Assembly (NCBI GenBank): GCA_021401465.1
Contig: JADDMT010000006.1
Span: forward strand, 124,001 to 188,000
Reading direction: 5' to 3'
Source of the DNA: Teratosphaeria epicoccoides
Taxonomy: Eukaryota > Ascomycota > Dothideomycetes > Mycosphaerellales > Teratosphaeriaceae
Length of the DNA: 64,000 nt
Position numbers and translations under genes: made by a program. The notes beneath the pieces are model-generated. The model saw nothing but the letters and a program-made list of their open reading frames with translations, was not told the origin of the DNA and ran no database searches. Positions 1 through 10,058 of this stretch are shown one piece after another; positions within the stretch are counted from its first letter, which is position 1, and every line of letters starts with the position of its first letter.

Positions 1-1552
1 TCAACGCTCCTTTGACATTCGCTGTTTTCCTGAGGGCCACTCAGCTCAGGAAGCTGACTTGTGACTCCATGCTTCAGCCTCTGGACCGAAAAGGCTCGTA
101 AGAAGATCGGAAGACCATACACAATGGCAAGAAAGAATCCATGTCATGTTTGCGTGGATGAGTCCAGGCATGTGGGTGGGCCGGCAGCGTGAAGAAGACG
201 TGACATGGCTCGTTGACGATGGCCACAAAGTTTGACGTTGACGGCGGTTCATTGAGCAGCAGCAGATGGACACGGACAATAAATGCTCATAATTCGAGAA
301 CGAGCATTCACGAGAAGATCATGCATTAGCCTAACCTGGCAGACAGCAGTCATCTGAGACTTATCAGCTGGTTACATATGCACGAGTTCGTCCAGTCCAG
401 GCGCCAGGATACCTGGAAGTGATTGGACGTCTGGGATACTGCTCAAAGCCCGCGGCTTCTGGACCTGGACATCACGCATGCAATATTGACTCCTCAAGCT
501 AGGATAGTGGCGACAACCGCGCCGATCGTGTGACCAGATTCAGCTGAGGTTGTGGTTGCCTGTCGACAGACCGCTGTTCCAAAGCCAGAAAGGGCATGTG
601 ACAGCCGCTCGAAGGGCACGTTGAGCATGGACACATGTGCAGGCCTCGTCGACTCTGTTGTAATGCAGCGTCAAGTATGCCAAAGAAGATAAGAGGCGAC
701 GCGAAAGTGCTGACGGCCCAGCGGCAGCACAGCCGCGTGAAAGCTCGGCGCCATGGCGGGAGCACAATTCTTGATATATATATATGCAGATTTTGCAGGT
801 CAGCTAACATCTAGCAAGGAAGCTCAGTCAGTAAGCACCCTCTGCTGCCAATTCACGAAACCGAACGGAGATGATCCCAGCGTTGGTCCACCACAGATTC
901 GATGTGGCTGCTCATACGGAAGACTGGTGGCACAATGAAGATCTGTTTCTGAACCCTTCCCATCGCCGTTGAGTTATCCGGCAATGCTGAACATTCGGGT
1001 TTGTTTTTCGCTGTTTTGGTGGTCCCATGGACCCCTTTAATCGGTCAAGTCAATGCGGCGTGATTTTCTCGGCTTCGCTTTACGCAAACAGATGTCACAG
1101 GTTTGAACTCGCTTCGGTCTCGCGATCCGGTATCAAAATTTCAATTGTGTCATGGTCTGCGAACAATTTCCGGAGTGCCAGCGCCACTTGCAAAGCGAGA
1201 CTCCAGTCCTGGGGACCTCACCTGGTACGCGGATGACATACTGGTTGGTGTGAGGACACGAGAAGCGTTGATGAAGGCTTAGCCACCACGCGAAAAGAAG
1301 AGGACCTCTCCGGCAAGCGACATACAGGGTGTCGTTGGTACGAAACAATTAGCATGGCGAGAGCTGGCTGGGCAATGTCATGCATTGACCCTTTCAGCAA
1401 TTCCCATTGGAACCAAGACTAACGGTACAAAGAGAAAACCAACATACTGCCTGGTCAAAGTCATTCATTGCACTTTTGGCCAAGGACATCGATCTTGCCT
1501 ACCCAAACTCCCAACGCACAAGCAAATACACAACCGACCGCCCGCCTACAGC
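1..1552. other. no gene recognised
   Basis: Only short open frames (up to about 100 codons) with no recognisable domain, signal peptide or splice pattern lie here. An alternating TA tract around 774-786 is the only local compositional feature. It could hold the upstream region of a gene outside the window. Confidence 0.5.
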
Positions 1553-2659
1553 TCACTCGGCCGTGATCATGAGCGACTCCAGCGCCTTCGTCCGCGGGAG
1601 CTCCGAATCTCCAAGGCAATGCTGCTCAACAACATCCTGATCCATCAACTGCAAGGCATTTTCTCTCGCTCTATCGAACCATGCCTCCATCCCAACAAAC
1701 GCTTCACGCTCCAACGCCTCGATCTGCGCCAGCAGCTTCTCACTGTCGAGCGTTGTCTTGTTGTTGCGAGCGTCGGAAACCGGGAGGTAGATGTGGTGCC
1801 TCAGGGCATCAGCCTCGTCACACAAAGCGATCTGCCGCTTTTGCATCTGGGCTGCCAAAGTCGACTCCCTCTGCTCCCTTTGCATAAGCGAAAGGGATCC
1901 AAAGACGCCACCACCGCGGAGCTGCAGGTCCCAACGATGTTGGATGTCCTCCTCGGGGACGCGATATTCGCCGTTCGGGTCCAGCTCTAGTGGGAGCCGT
2001 TCAGTCGGCTTGTCCTGCACCGGACGTTTTGCCCTCGCCTTGGCCTTCTTTTGCAGACGATTTTCCTCCTGCTCCCAATCCTCCACGTCCGCATCGGCCA
2101 CAGGAGCGTGGACTGCCGGAGCTTGAGACCTTGCCTCCCTCTCCTTGTCCCATTTCAAAACCTGTTCATCTCGCTTCAGCCTCTCACATCCCGCCTCCTG
2201 AATTCGAGCCTCTCTTTTCGCTGCCAGTCGCTCATTCTTCGCCTTGCGCCTCGCCTTGATCTCATCCTCGACCACTTTGCGCTCCAAGGCACTTGATCTC
2301 TCCTTCTTCAGCGCCTCCTTGAACTCGAGGTTGCGGGCATGGAGTGATGCAAATGTCTCTGGACGCTTCTGGTGGGCAACAGTAGTAGTTGGCTCCTCAC
2401 TAGCATGATCAGTATTGTGACCAGCCAACTGCTGATATGCGTCTTGGACCTTTTGGAAGAGCGAGGTGTGCAGCTCCTGAAGCTTCTTACTTCGAACTTT
2501 GTCGGGGTGAATCCTCAGGGCAATGGCGCGATATGCATCGCGTATTTCGGCTTCAGATGCCGCGGTTCTGATGCCAAGAATTGCGTGAGGGCCAACACCG
2601 TACTCCAGCTGCAAGTACAGCGTGGAGATTCGAGGCGACTCGTCAAATACTACAGACAT
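1553..2659 (-). CDS. J-domain (DnaJ-like) protein
   Basis: Probable Hsp70 co-chaperone of 368 residues. A J-domain fills residues about 20-80, with the HPD tripeptide that stimulates Hsp70 ATPase at 51-53 after a basic helix II, followed by a helix ending VQDAYQQLAG. No G/F-rich or zinc-binding region follows. The rest is a highly charged, Lys/Glu/Arg-rich helical stretch (about 120-240) of the kind seen in fungal type III J-proteins, then an acidic-aromatic tail. I chose ATG 2659, giving MSVVFDESPR just before the domain. The frame stays open upstream to 2998, but that extension is Ser/Thr/His-rich and looks like translated 5' leader. The partner and cellular role cannot be read from the sequence. 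Confidence 0.85.
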   Translation of the reverse strand: MSVVFDESPRISTLYLQLEYGVGPHAILGIRTAASEAEIRDAYRAIALRIHPDKVRSKKLQELHTSLFQKVQDAYQQLAGHNTDHASEEPTTTVAHQKRPETFASLHARNLEFKEALKKERSSALERKVVEDEIKARRKAKNERLAAKREARIQEAGCERLKRDEQVLKWDKEREARSQAPAVHAPVADADVEDWEQEENRLQKKAKARAKRPVQDKPTERLPLELDPNGEYRVPEEDIQHRWDLQLRGGGVFGSLSLMQREQRESTLAAQMQKRQIALCDEADALRHHIYLPVSDARNNKTTLDSEKLLAQIEALEREAFVGMEAWFDRARENALQLMDQDVVEQHCLGDSELPRTKALESLMITAE

Positions 2660-3725
2660 GGTGGGCGAGATAATTTGATTGGACAATTCGGTCGGTAATG
2701 CGTAGATGTCTAAGATCTTGGGTTGATCGTGTTGAGCTGTGATTGAGTTGTAACGATGTGTGCTGGTACGTGTTGTATTATGTGTGTTGATGGCAAGGAG
2801 GAAGCTCCTTGACGATTTGAGAGTGTCGATGTGATCTGGGAGGGACAAGAAATCGCGTACATCGTGTATGTATTTAGGTGTTAACGAAACAATGTCTTGT
2901 ATACCGGCGTTGCTCAATGCGCATACTAATCTGCTGTTGTCTTGGTTGGTGAGAAAAAGGTTCTTTGTCGCATGTGTCCTTGACTGCATCACACTCATAT
3001 CATTGTCTCGTGCTGTGGGATGATTGCCGCTTCTGGGTCACGATTAGTCTGACACCACATCATGGTCGCCTGAGTCCATTCTTGTCGCTGGCTGGAGGTG
3101 AGCGATGGAGTCCGGGCGAGATGGGCCATCGGGTGTCGCACGCGGCCTTCAATCTCTAATGTGAACACTCGGCCTCAGCAGTGTAGCCATCAATTGACCA
3201 CGTAGTCAACCGAGGGGAAGGTAGCATCAACATATGCTGCGATCGTCCTTTAGGTCCAAGCGGTCAATGGCATCAGGCGTTGATCAGCCGTATCATGGAG
3301 CCGTCGCAGCAGTCAAGATGTCACCCGGTCAGCCACTTGATCGACTAATAATGCCACTGGGTCTTTGTCAGCTTCACATCACCAACCTTGCAATACATCT
3401 TAATGACATATTGTACACTCTCCAGTCCATCTAAATCGGCCGTCATTGCTGTCCAGTGATTGCATGTGGCTGCACAGAACTAAACAATGAATTTTCTCCA
3501 CATCTATTTGAACTTGACACCCTCTTTCCCCTCTTTGTTCTCTCCCTCCTGGCATCCTACCGGTTAGCCATGCTTTTGACCAAAATTGCGAAGCCCGTGG
3601 GCACGAATACCATGACCGCCGCCATCGTCGCCACCATGACCAAGATGTCCTCACTACTGTTCTTCGCGAACATGGATACGTGAGATCCTGTTCGATCACC
3701 ACATCAATCTCCGTACCGACTTTCC
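2660..3725. other. intergenic, nothing recognised
   Basis: Likely 5' region of the J-domain gene plus unassigned sequence. The short frames on both strands around 3400-3700 overlap one another and have no recognisable motif. Confidence 0.5.
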
Positions 3726-4050
3726 CTACTTAGGACAATCCAGATTGCATGGACATTTTTTGCAGCTCCAACATGGATATTCTTGGCACGTTCTTGGCGC
3801 CAAGCCTCCTGGCTGGTCTGCAGAAGAAGTGAGCAGAGAAATCACGACCCGCTCGGGCGTTCGCGTACATAGACACTCCAGGGCGTAATTATTGGGAGAA
3901 CAAAATTGGCAGTCGTTGAGCCCATAGCATTGCTCTATTCTCGCTATATCAGTGGGAGTGGCGACCGGGGTGGGCAGGGAGCGGGTGCTTGCCGCCAAGA
4001 AATTTACGAGCGAAAGCTGTGTGGAGGAACAGCGGGATGAAGAGCCTCAT
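3726..4050 (-). CDS. small secreted 10-cysteine protein (three exons)
   Basis: Model: exons 4050-4008, 3934-3869 and 3817-3726, giving 66 residues. The first 14 residues (MRLFIPLFLHTAFA) form a textbook signal peptide ending in A-F-A. The mature 52 residues hold 10 cysteines (17, 23, 26, 35, 47, 52, 55, 58, 60, 64), including PCWSCKKCPCNLDC near the end. Intron 1 (73 bp) has a GTAAAT donor, a CTGAT branch point and a TAG acceptor; a second in-frame TAG nine bases earlier is an alternative. Intron 2 (51 bp) has a GTACGC donor, GCTCAC and TTCTGCAG. Skipping intron 2 keeps the frame but gives 11 cysteines; splicing gives an even 10. Small size, a signal peptide and dense cysteines are typical of apoplastic effectors or antimicrobial peptides. 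Function unknown; no domain recognised. Confidence 0.6.
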
Positions 4051-4968
4051 GTCGGCAAACTGATTTGAGTCGCAGGATGTTGTTGAAGTGATGAAGCACC
4101 AAGGACAGCGACGGAGAAGTGGTGTTTCCGAGCAATATATCTGGTACCCTACCCTTATCAATCGCAAGCTGGAGCGAGACCAGATGTGATATGCCAAGAT
4201 CAAATACGGAAAACGGGGCACGTTGCAAAGGATGTAAGACAGCCAAAAGCGAGTTAGAGCTCGACGATTAGGCAGATCTGTGAATCATTAGCAGTCGGAC
4301 AGCGCATCTGTTGGTCGATTGATGCGACTGGCTCGGGTTCAGACAGAGCATCTTGAGATATCTCGTCGCCAAGCCCACCCCGGAGTACGGTTACGGAGGT
4401 GAAGGTGTCTGTACCCGCGCGCGCCACAGGAACTGGCTTGGCCTGCAGGTGGCTTGCGAGCAATGATTTACCGGAGTCGATACTCGTTTGAAGGTCGTCT
4501 TGAGACATGACTCGCCGGCCGCAAGTCCTGGATTTCGATCGAAGAACTTTCCTGAAGCACAAATTGATGATGGGCGCTGAAGCTGACTGAGGTGGCGTGA
4601 GAGAAGGTCTGAGGAGTTGTAAGCATGTGGCAGCAATGGGTCGTTTTCAAATGACAGACCAAGTATCATGCAGCTAACGATGACTGGTGGAAGGCCAAGG
4701 GCAACTTGGAGTGGGCTGGATTCGAGTTCGAAAGGAGACCCAAGGCTCCGAGACACTTCTGACTTCAACGAAGGTGGTGAGACTTCAACGAAGTTGGTGA
4801 GACTTCAACGGAGGTGGTGATGTTTCGAAACATAAAAAAATGCGTGCAGACCATACAGCTCTTCTCAGACACGCACTGACGAACGATTGATATCTTTGGC
4901 TACCACACATACAGACATATCCTTATACAATTTCATTTTCCCATTTCTACTCAATCAGATGCAGCTCA
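4051..4968. other. intergenic with 20-bp triplicate repeat
   Basis: Upstream of the small secreted protein. A 125-codon frame on the minus strand (4391-4768) starts at TTG, has no recognisable motif and partly reads a tandem repeat, so I do not call it a gene. Confidence 0.5.
4761..4820. repeat. tandem repeat, 3 x 20 bp
   Basis: Three consecutive copies of GACTTCAACGAAGGTGGTGA begin at 4761, 4781 and 4801, with one or two substitutions each. The 20-bp period is not a multiple of three, which argues against coding use. Confidence 0.9.
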
Positions 4969-5057
4969 TGAAGTCGGTCTTGAAGAAGGTCAGCCAGCAT
5001 GTCCTCTCTCGCTCGATGCACTGGCTGATAAGTTGAGTTAGCAAGGCATAAGAGTGA

Positions 5058-5569
5058 AACACATCCCAAGGCCGCCCGGACGGGCACCTGCTAGAACACC
5101 GCTTCGCACCGGACATGCAAGACTTGGCTTTCGAAGCCTTTGCGGTAGTGCAGTTCGCTCACGCGGGAATCGTAAAGCCGGGCTGGGAATGGCAAGCCAT
5201 CAGGCCTGTGTATCATACTCGGCCGCGTACCTTCGACGCGATCTATGCCCTTATCGATGAGACGATTGAGAGGTTGGAATGCGGCAAAGCTCAGGAGATG
5301 CAAGGCGGCAATGTTGGACCACTTTCGTTGTAGTCACACGGTATACATACTGTGGTTTGGTTGTACTCCAAGCACAGATGCTGACGGTGGATGCAGGAAA
5401 AGTGGGCGAGGGTAGCTATGCCGAGTATGAGACGGCGTGGCAGTTGGCTCAGGAGTTCGTCGTGCCGAACGTATGCTTTCACACAGCTACACTGTATGAT
5501 CTTTGCAAGAACAAAGGGGCTGCGTTTGGAAAGCGGGATTTCTTGCGGGTCTGTCGCGTTTGTGTCTGA
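5058..5569 (+). pseudogene. DUF1993-family protein, 5' end broken or unresolved
   Basis: Two exons are readable: about 5058-5312 (contains RFAPDMQDLAFEAFAVVQFA and RTFDAIYALIDETIERLE) and 5378-5569 (contains PNVCFHTATLYDLCKNKG and the terminal GKRDFL). Order and spacing match the DUF1993 fold, a four-helix DinB-like protein of unknown function about 170 residues long. The intron 5313-5377 has a weak GTTGGA donor and a CACAG acceptor, phase 0. The first exon hits TGA at 5055 upstream. The other frame just upstream (AAGAGTGAAACACATCCC) would supply the missing N-terminal helix if one G were restored in the GGG at 5082-5084. So it is either a one-base frameshift (real or an assembly error) or an unseen intron. 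ATG 4969 (MQLMKSVLKK) is a possible start. Confidence 0.55.
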
Positions 5570-6041
5570 GCAGGAGCGGTCGTAGAATAAGCCGTGAGGT
5601 CGCTTGCAGCCGTTTGTCTTGCCATCAGCCAGCGCGATAGGTTCTCTTCGCGAATATGGTGGCGGAGAAAGGCATGGCGAAAGGGTGTCCGGGGGGTGGC
5701 CATTCCGCCTAGGCGCCCGACCGAGTAAAGCAGCGCCAACCTCACACGCCGAAGTCAGTAGTGTGGGAAAGAAGGGGAGACCTGATCACACAGCTTGAAG
5801 AGGCTCGGATCCTCCAACACGCAAGTACGCTGCTATTCTTGAACCATGGCTTCCACTCGCTTTCTTTTTCGCGAGAGAGCGAGCACCAAGTCGTGTCACC
5901 CAGCCAACACCCCGCAAAACAAAAGTCTATATCGCGACCCACAGCAGCACAACGGATCAAATTTAGCTGCATACTCTCAGGCTATCTCCAATCGCCGTCG
6001 GTCGACAGTCATCAGTGTCGCGAAAGCTCCTTGCAATCGCC

Positions 6042-7025
6042 ATGGAATCTCTCCTTTCCGTCTCTTTCGACAATCTCAGCTCTCGCGACAACTCCCGTAT
6101 ACGGAAAGGGCTTCGCCAAATTGAGGGGTTGCTCGCGCAGATATGCTTGAGCAGCTCGCGACTGAGTCCGCACAAGCACAAGCGAAGGCAAAGCGAGCTG
6201 AATTGCGGCGAGAAGGGGGAGAGAGGTGTCAAGCAATTGGGGGAGTTGAGGAAAGACGCGGCGTTTCGGGAGTTCTTTCGGTTACAAGAGGGATTCAGGT
6301 GGAATGGTATACCTCCCTCGACTGACCTGAGAACCGCCAGGCGCATTCGCTGACGGTGACGGTATGACACAGTGGCTTCTAGATTGACAGCTAGCCTCGA
6401 GCGCCTCATGGGTCAGCCTGCCTCCGATCCCACAGACGCTCTCATCCTGTCCACCCTCGACTCATTACAAGGCCTCCTTCTACTCCACCCGCCAAGCCGA
6501 ATACTGTTCAACAGAGAAGACTACATGAACCTCCTCCTCGATTTACTGGACCCAAGTAACCCACCAAAAGTACAAAGTCAGGCGCTACTAGTTCTCGTCA
6601 CGGCGTTGCTTGGCGAGCCCAAGAACACCAGGACATTCGAACAAGTAGATGGGCTGTTGACGGTGACGAGTCTGTTCAAAGGCCGAGGGACGAGTAAGGA
6701 GGTGAAGATGAGGACACTGGAGTTCTTGTATTTCTACCTGATGCCTGAGGCACTGCCTACCACATCTCATTCCGCACCAAATACGGCTGTATTGCAGCGG
6801 AAAGAGGAGGATAGAGTGAAGGCTGTGGCGGGCCATGCGCGCACACATTCGGGTGATAGCGACGATGCCAGGATGGATATTGATCAGGAGGGAGACGCTA
6901 CAGGGCAGAAAGAGACGAAGACGACCCAGACGAAGCAGAAGATGCTTGGCAGGCACCTGAATAATGTGGCTGAGCTGGTGAGGGACTTGAGAGAGAACGC
7001 TGTGTTCGGTACACCCATCGGATAA
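6042..7025 (+). CDS. cdc14: Cdc14-family SIN component (Sid1-binding)
   Basis: Exons 6042-6306 and 6373-7025 give 305 residues. This is the fungal Cdc14 of the septation initiation network, which partners the kinase Sid1; it is unrelated to the Cdc14 phosphatase. Family hallmarks read directly: MESLLSVSFDNLSS at the start, IRKGLRQIEGLLAQIC, FREFFRLQEGF before the intron, LLLHPPSRILF, YMNLLLDLLDP, and LEFLYFYLMPE. The C-terminal third is a disordered, charged linker followed by a helix LNNVAELVRDLRENA. The 66-bp intron starts GTATAC, has a CTGAC branch point and ends CACAG; it splits the Val of WNVASRL in phase 1, exactly joining conserved sequence. The gene looks complete. Confidence 0.93.
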
Positions 7026-7308
7026 GGTAGCAGTCGACAACGCGTTTTGGAGAATCTCGTTTGATACAAGCATGGAGCAGCGCAGGAGCTGGCCGGTCCG
7101 CGCAAGCGCATTCGAAATTGGTGGTATGCTTTAGGCGCATAAGCGTTGCTTTCTTGATTCAAGCGAGGCGCTAGGGAGTGCCGAGGACCTGTACCATACT
7201 TGACGGCGCGCAGGCACGCAGCACGAGCGTCACGGCCGAGATAATCTTTGGCAAACAACATCTTCCTCAGTTGCTTCCTCCAGCATCCACGTCCTCTGCA
7301 CACCGCTG

Positions 7309-7854
7309 TCAGCGCACATCAACCCCATCCCTCTCCGCCATCTCCCCCACATCCAACGCGACCAAAAACCGACTCACACAATTATACGCGGCAACCGTCA
7401 CCTCCCTCTCCCCAAACTCCCCCTTCAATCTCCCAAACAACTCGTCCCTCACCACAACACCTCGGGTCATCGCATCCGTATACTCCAACACAACCCTATG
7501 CCGCTCATCCAGCCCCTCCCCCTTCCAGCCCTCCCTCTTCAACTTCTCCACGAGCGCCTCTCCCAACCCCCCAGACTCCCGCAGGAGAGTGACGTGATGG
7601 TCCCATTCGTACCACGCGCCGTTGAGGGCTGCGACGCGGCAAATTGCGAGTTCGCGGATGGAGTCTGGGAGGGTGGTTTGCGTGCGGATGGAGCGGAGGA
7701 AGGAGTTCCAGCCGTCTGCGACGGGGGGTGCGTGGAGGAGCGCTTTGTCGAGTTGGAGGAGTTTGCCGCCGCGTCGTTGTTTGACGCGGTCGACGATTTG
7801 TTGGTCGCTGGGGTCGGACATGACAGGGTCGTCGGGGATGTAGGGGAGGCGCAT
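7309..7854 (-). CDS. carboxymuconolactone decarboxylase/AhpD-like protein
   Basis: Single exon, 181 residues. The central segment RELAICRVAALNGAWYEWDHH carries the E-x3-W-x2-H signature of the CMD family, all-helical proteins that include 4-carboxymuconolactone decarboxylases and AhpD-type peroxidase partners. The AhpD CXXC redox pair is absent, so an AhpD-like redox role is unlikely. The following helices (VLEYTDAMTRGVVV and FGEREVTVAAYNCVSRFLVALD) fit fungal homologues of unknown substrate. It runs toward cdc14, whose stop lies about 280 bp away. The coding strand is unusually G/C-skewed with few stops in other frames, so several long shadow frames overlap it. Confidence 0.8.
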   Translation of the reverse strand: MRLPYIPDDPVMSDPSDQQIVDRVKQRRGGKLLQLDKALLHAPPVADGWNSFLRSIRTQTTLPDSIRELAICRVAALNGAWYEWDHHVTLLRESGGLGEALVEKLKREGWKGEGLDERHRVVLEYTDAMTRGVVVRDELFGRLKGEFGEREVTVAAYNCVSRFLVALDVGEMAERDGVDVR

Positions 7855-8207
7855 GGTGGGACCGTGGTTTGGTCGGGAGGGATCTGAGGTGCGTCAATTG
7901 GGACGGTCGATGAGGTTTGGGAATGCTTGGCGACGCTTGAGTAGAGCCTTGTGACCGCTTCGTCGGCAGGGTCTTGATCTAAATTGCTTTCGGAGTTGAT
8001 TTTGTGCACCTGCAGGTCGATATTGGTCATTTACACATGCCGCCCCGCGTACATGCTTCCTCCGATATCGGTGTTGCACATGTCAAAAGCAATCGAGGCC
8101 TGGGGACATATTTGTCTTGGGCGTAGATGCTCGAGTGACGATGGAAATGATCGCTTGCATTGGTGGGACGTGAGACGAATAATGATGAATGTACGACATC
8201 GCGTCTT

Positions 8208-10058
8208 CTACCATGGCCCCTCATCCGCATCTGCCTCCTTTCTCGCCTCTTCACCTTCGTGCTTTTCCTGTTCCGGCTCCGGAGCCTTGGCAACCTGCGT
8301 TTCCGACGGCGGACTACTGCCCTTGCCATTTCTCTCATTCGTCCTGACCTCTTGCTTCCGCAACTCAGCCTCCTTTGCCCTGTCCTCTTCTCGATGCTTC
8401 GCCTCCTCCTTCAGTCTTGCTTTGGCTTCCTTCTCCTCCTCCTTCAGTCTTGCTTTGGCTTCCTTCTCCTTCCTCCATTCGGCCAGTTCTGCCATCTCCC
8501 TCTCCCTCTCCTTCTCTTCCTTCTTATGACTCTCTTCAATAGCCTGCTTCACGAAAATGGGATTCTTAATGAACCACTCCTTTTGACACTCGTGCGAGGA
8601 TTCCATACGCTCACTCCAGCCGCGTACGCGTTCCATGATCCAGCCAGACCGGGTGCCCCTGGACGAACTGCCCCATTTAGGGTTGCGGGACATGGCGCAT
8701 TTGTTAGTGGAAGAAAGAGCATACTGAACGCAGGTCGTGTCTGACTCGCACTTGCTCCGACACTGCTCAATGGAGTCTGCTTCAGGTGACTCTAGAAAGT
8801 TGCCACTGAGATTGTCCCATTCGGCAGTAAAATCTGGGTTTGCGGCTGCAAGATTCTCAATGCGGGGAAGAATATAGTGTTCGTAGACCTCGTGATGGCG
8901 AATCACGGGGCCGTTCTGCATCACTTCACGTCAGCTAGAATCTTCATACACGACCAGGATGCAAAAGCTGCTCACCGTCTCATGCCACTCCATTTCAAAA
9001 TGCCAGAAATCTTCAATCTCCTCTGGTGTCATGTGGTGATAGCTCACAGTTGGGAAACACCACAACCGCTTGCTGTACTCTTCCTGTGCGTAATCGATAC
9101 CTGCTGGGTTCAACCCCTGAAACACAGGCCACGACCACGTCAGTGGGCACCCCATCTCTCCGCTTACTCTGCCCAGGACCGCGTCGCCGGTCCAATGCTG
9201 ATTGATCTCGGACTCCCATTTCCTCTGCTCATCGTGAAACTGAATTGCGACTCGCTTCATCGTCTCACGACTCATAACGAAACCTGCTCCTCCCAAACCA
9301 AAGACAGTCTCTTTGATCTGCATTTGCGATCCGATATAGTGTGGGTCCTGCGGGCTCAGAGTGTTCAGCCATACGAGCAGCGTCGGAAAGATGATGTAAG
9401 TGTCCATCTCCATAAATATGTACCAATTTTTGTCGGGGTACTCGTGATAGGTAGCGTTGACCATGGACAACCACTTCCATTTGTCCAGCTTAAGGCCCGG
9501 ATGTGTCGCCTTCACCATGCCTCCAGCAAGGCTTGGGTTGCTGCCCAAAACTTCTTCTGGCTTGATGCCTCCTCTACCCAGGCGGTTCAAACGGCGCCAA
9601 AGCTCAAAGTCAGGGTTGGAGAGTCTGACGTCAGCTCTCGTATGGTTCAGCACGTCTATCATGTGTCGGCCTTGAAAGTCCTCTTCCATGTCCGAGTAGA
9701 TCAACGTGTTCGGAAAACATCTCATCGTCGTATGCAGATGCACAGGCAACTTTGCTTCCAATTCTGTCGCGCCGGTCTTCATAGATACTACTGTATCATT
9801 CGCACCCGGCATCTCTGCACATGGCAGGAGGTCGGTACCGTCGTTGTCCCATTTCGCTTGCCAGTGCGACTCCGCTGGTTTTGATGACCGGAATGGCACT
9901 GAGCTGGAAAGTTGACTTATGGACTGCTGGAAGTTGCTTGGCTTCGGGAATGCTTTGCCGGCCAACAATCGGACTAAAAGTATTATAATGCCAACGCCAA
10001 GTATTAATCGGGTGAAGTGGCGACTCCGTATCGAGTTACCTGACACTATGACTGGCAT
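8208..10058 (-). CDS. GT31-type (chondroitin-synthase-like) glycosyltransferase
   Basis: Exons 10058-8976 and 8915-8208 give 596 residues. The N-terminus is a type II membrane anchor: a short cytosolic tail, then a hydrophobic stretch (about residues 18-35) including ILGVGIIILLVRLLAG, predicting a Golgi lumenal enzyme. The catalytic part contains YIFMEMDTYII, equivalent to the acidic metal/sugar-nucleotide motif of fungal GT31-like proteins, then YIGSQ, GGAGFVMSRE and WTGDAVLG. After the 60-bp intron (GTGAGC donor, CTGAC branch point, GCAG acceptor, phase 0) comes a four-cysteine PAN/apple-like module (EQCRSKCESDTTC...KC). A roughly 100-residue Lys/Glu-rich coiled tail ends the protein and contains a duplicated KEAKARLKEE unit (8400-8466). 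Acceptor sugar unknown. Confidence 0.85.

Noticed and set aside
1385..1990. 201-codon plus-strand frame
   Set aside because: Antisense to the charged region of the J-domain gene; no motif.
2660..2998. 113-residue N-terminal extension of the J-domain protein
   Set aside because: Ser/Thr/His-rich with no motif; the internal ATG at 2659 sits directly before the J-domain and fits family length.
8877..9884. 335-codon plus-strand frame
   Set aside because: Exact antisense shadow of the GT31-like catalytic domain.
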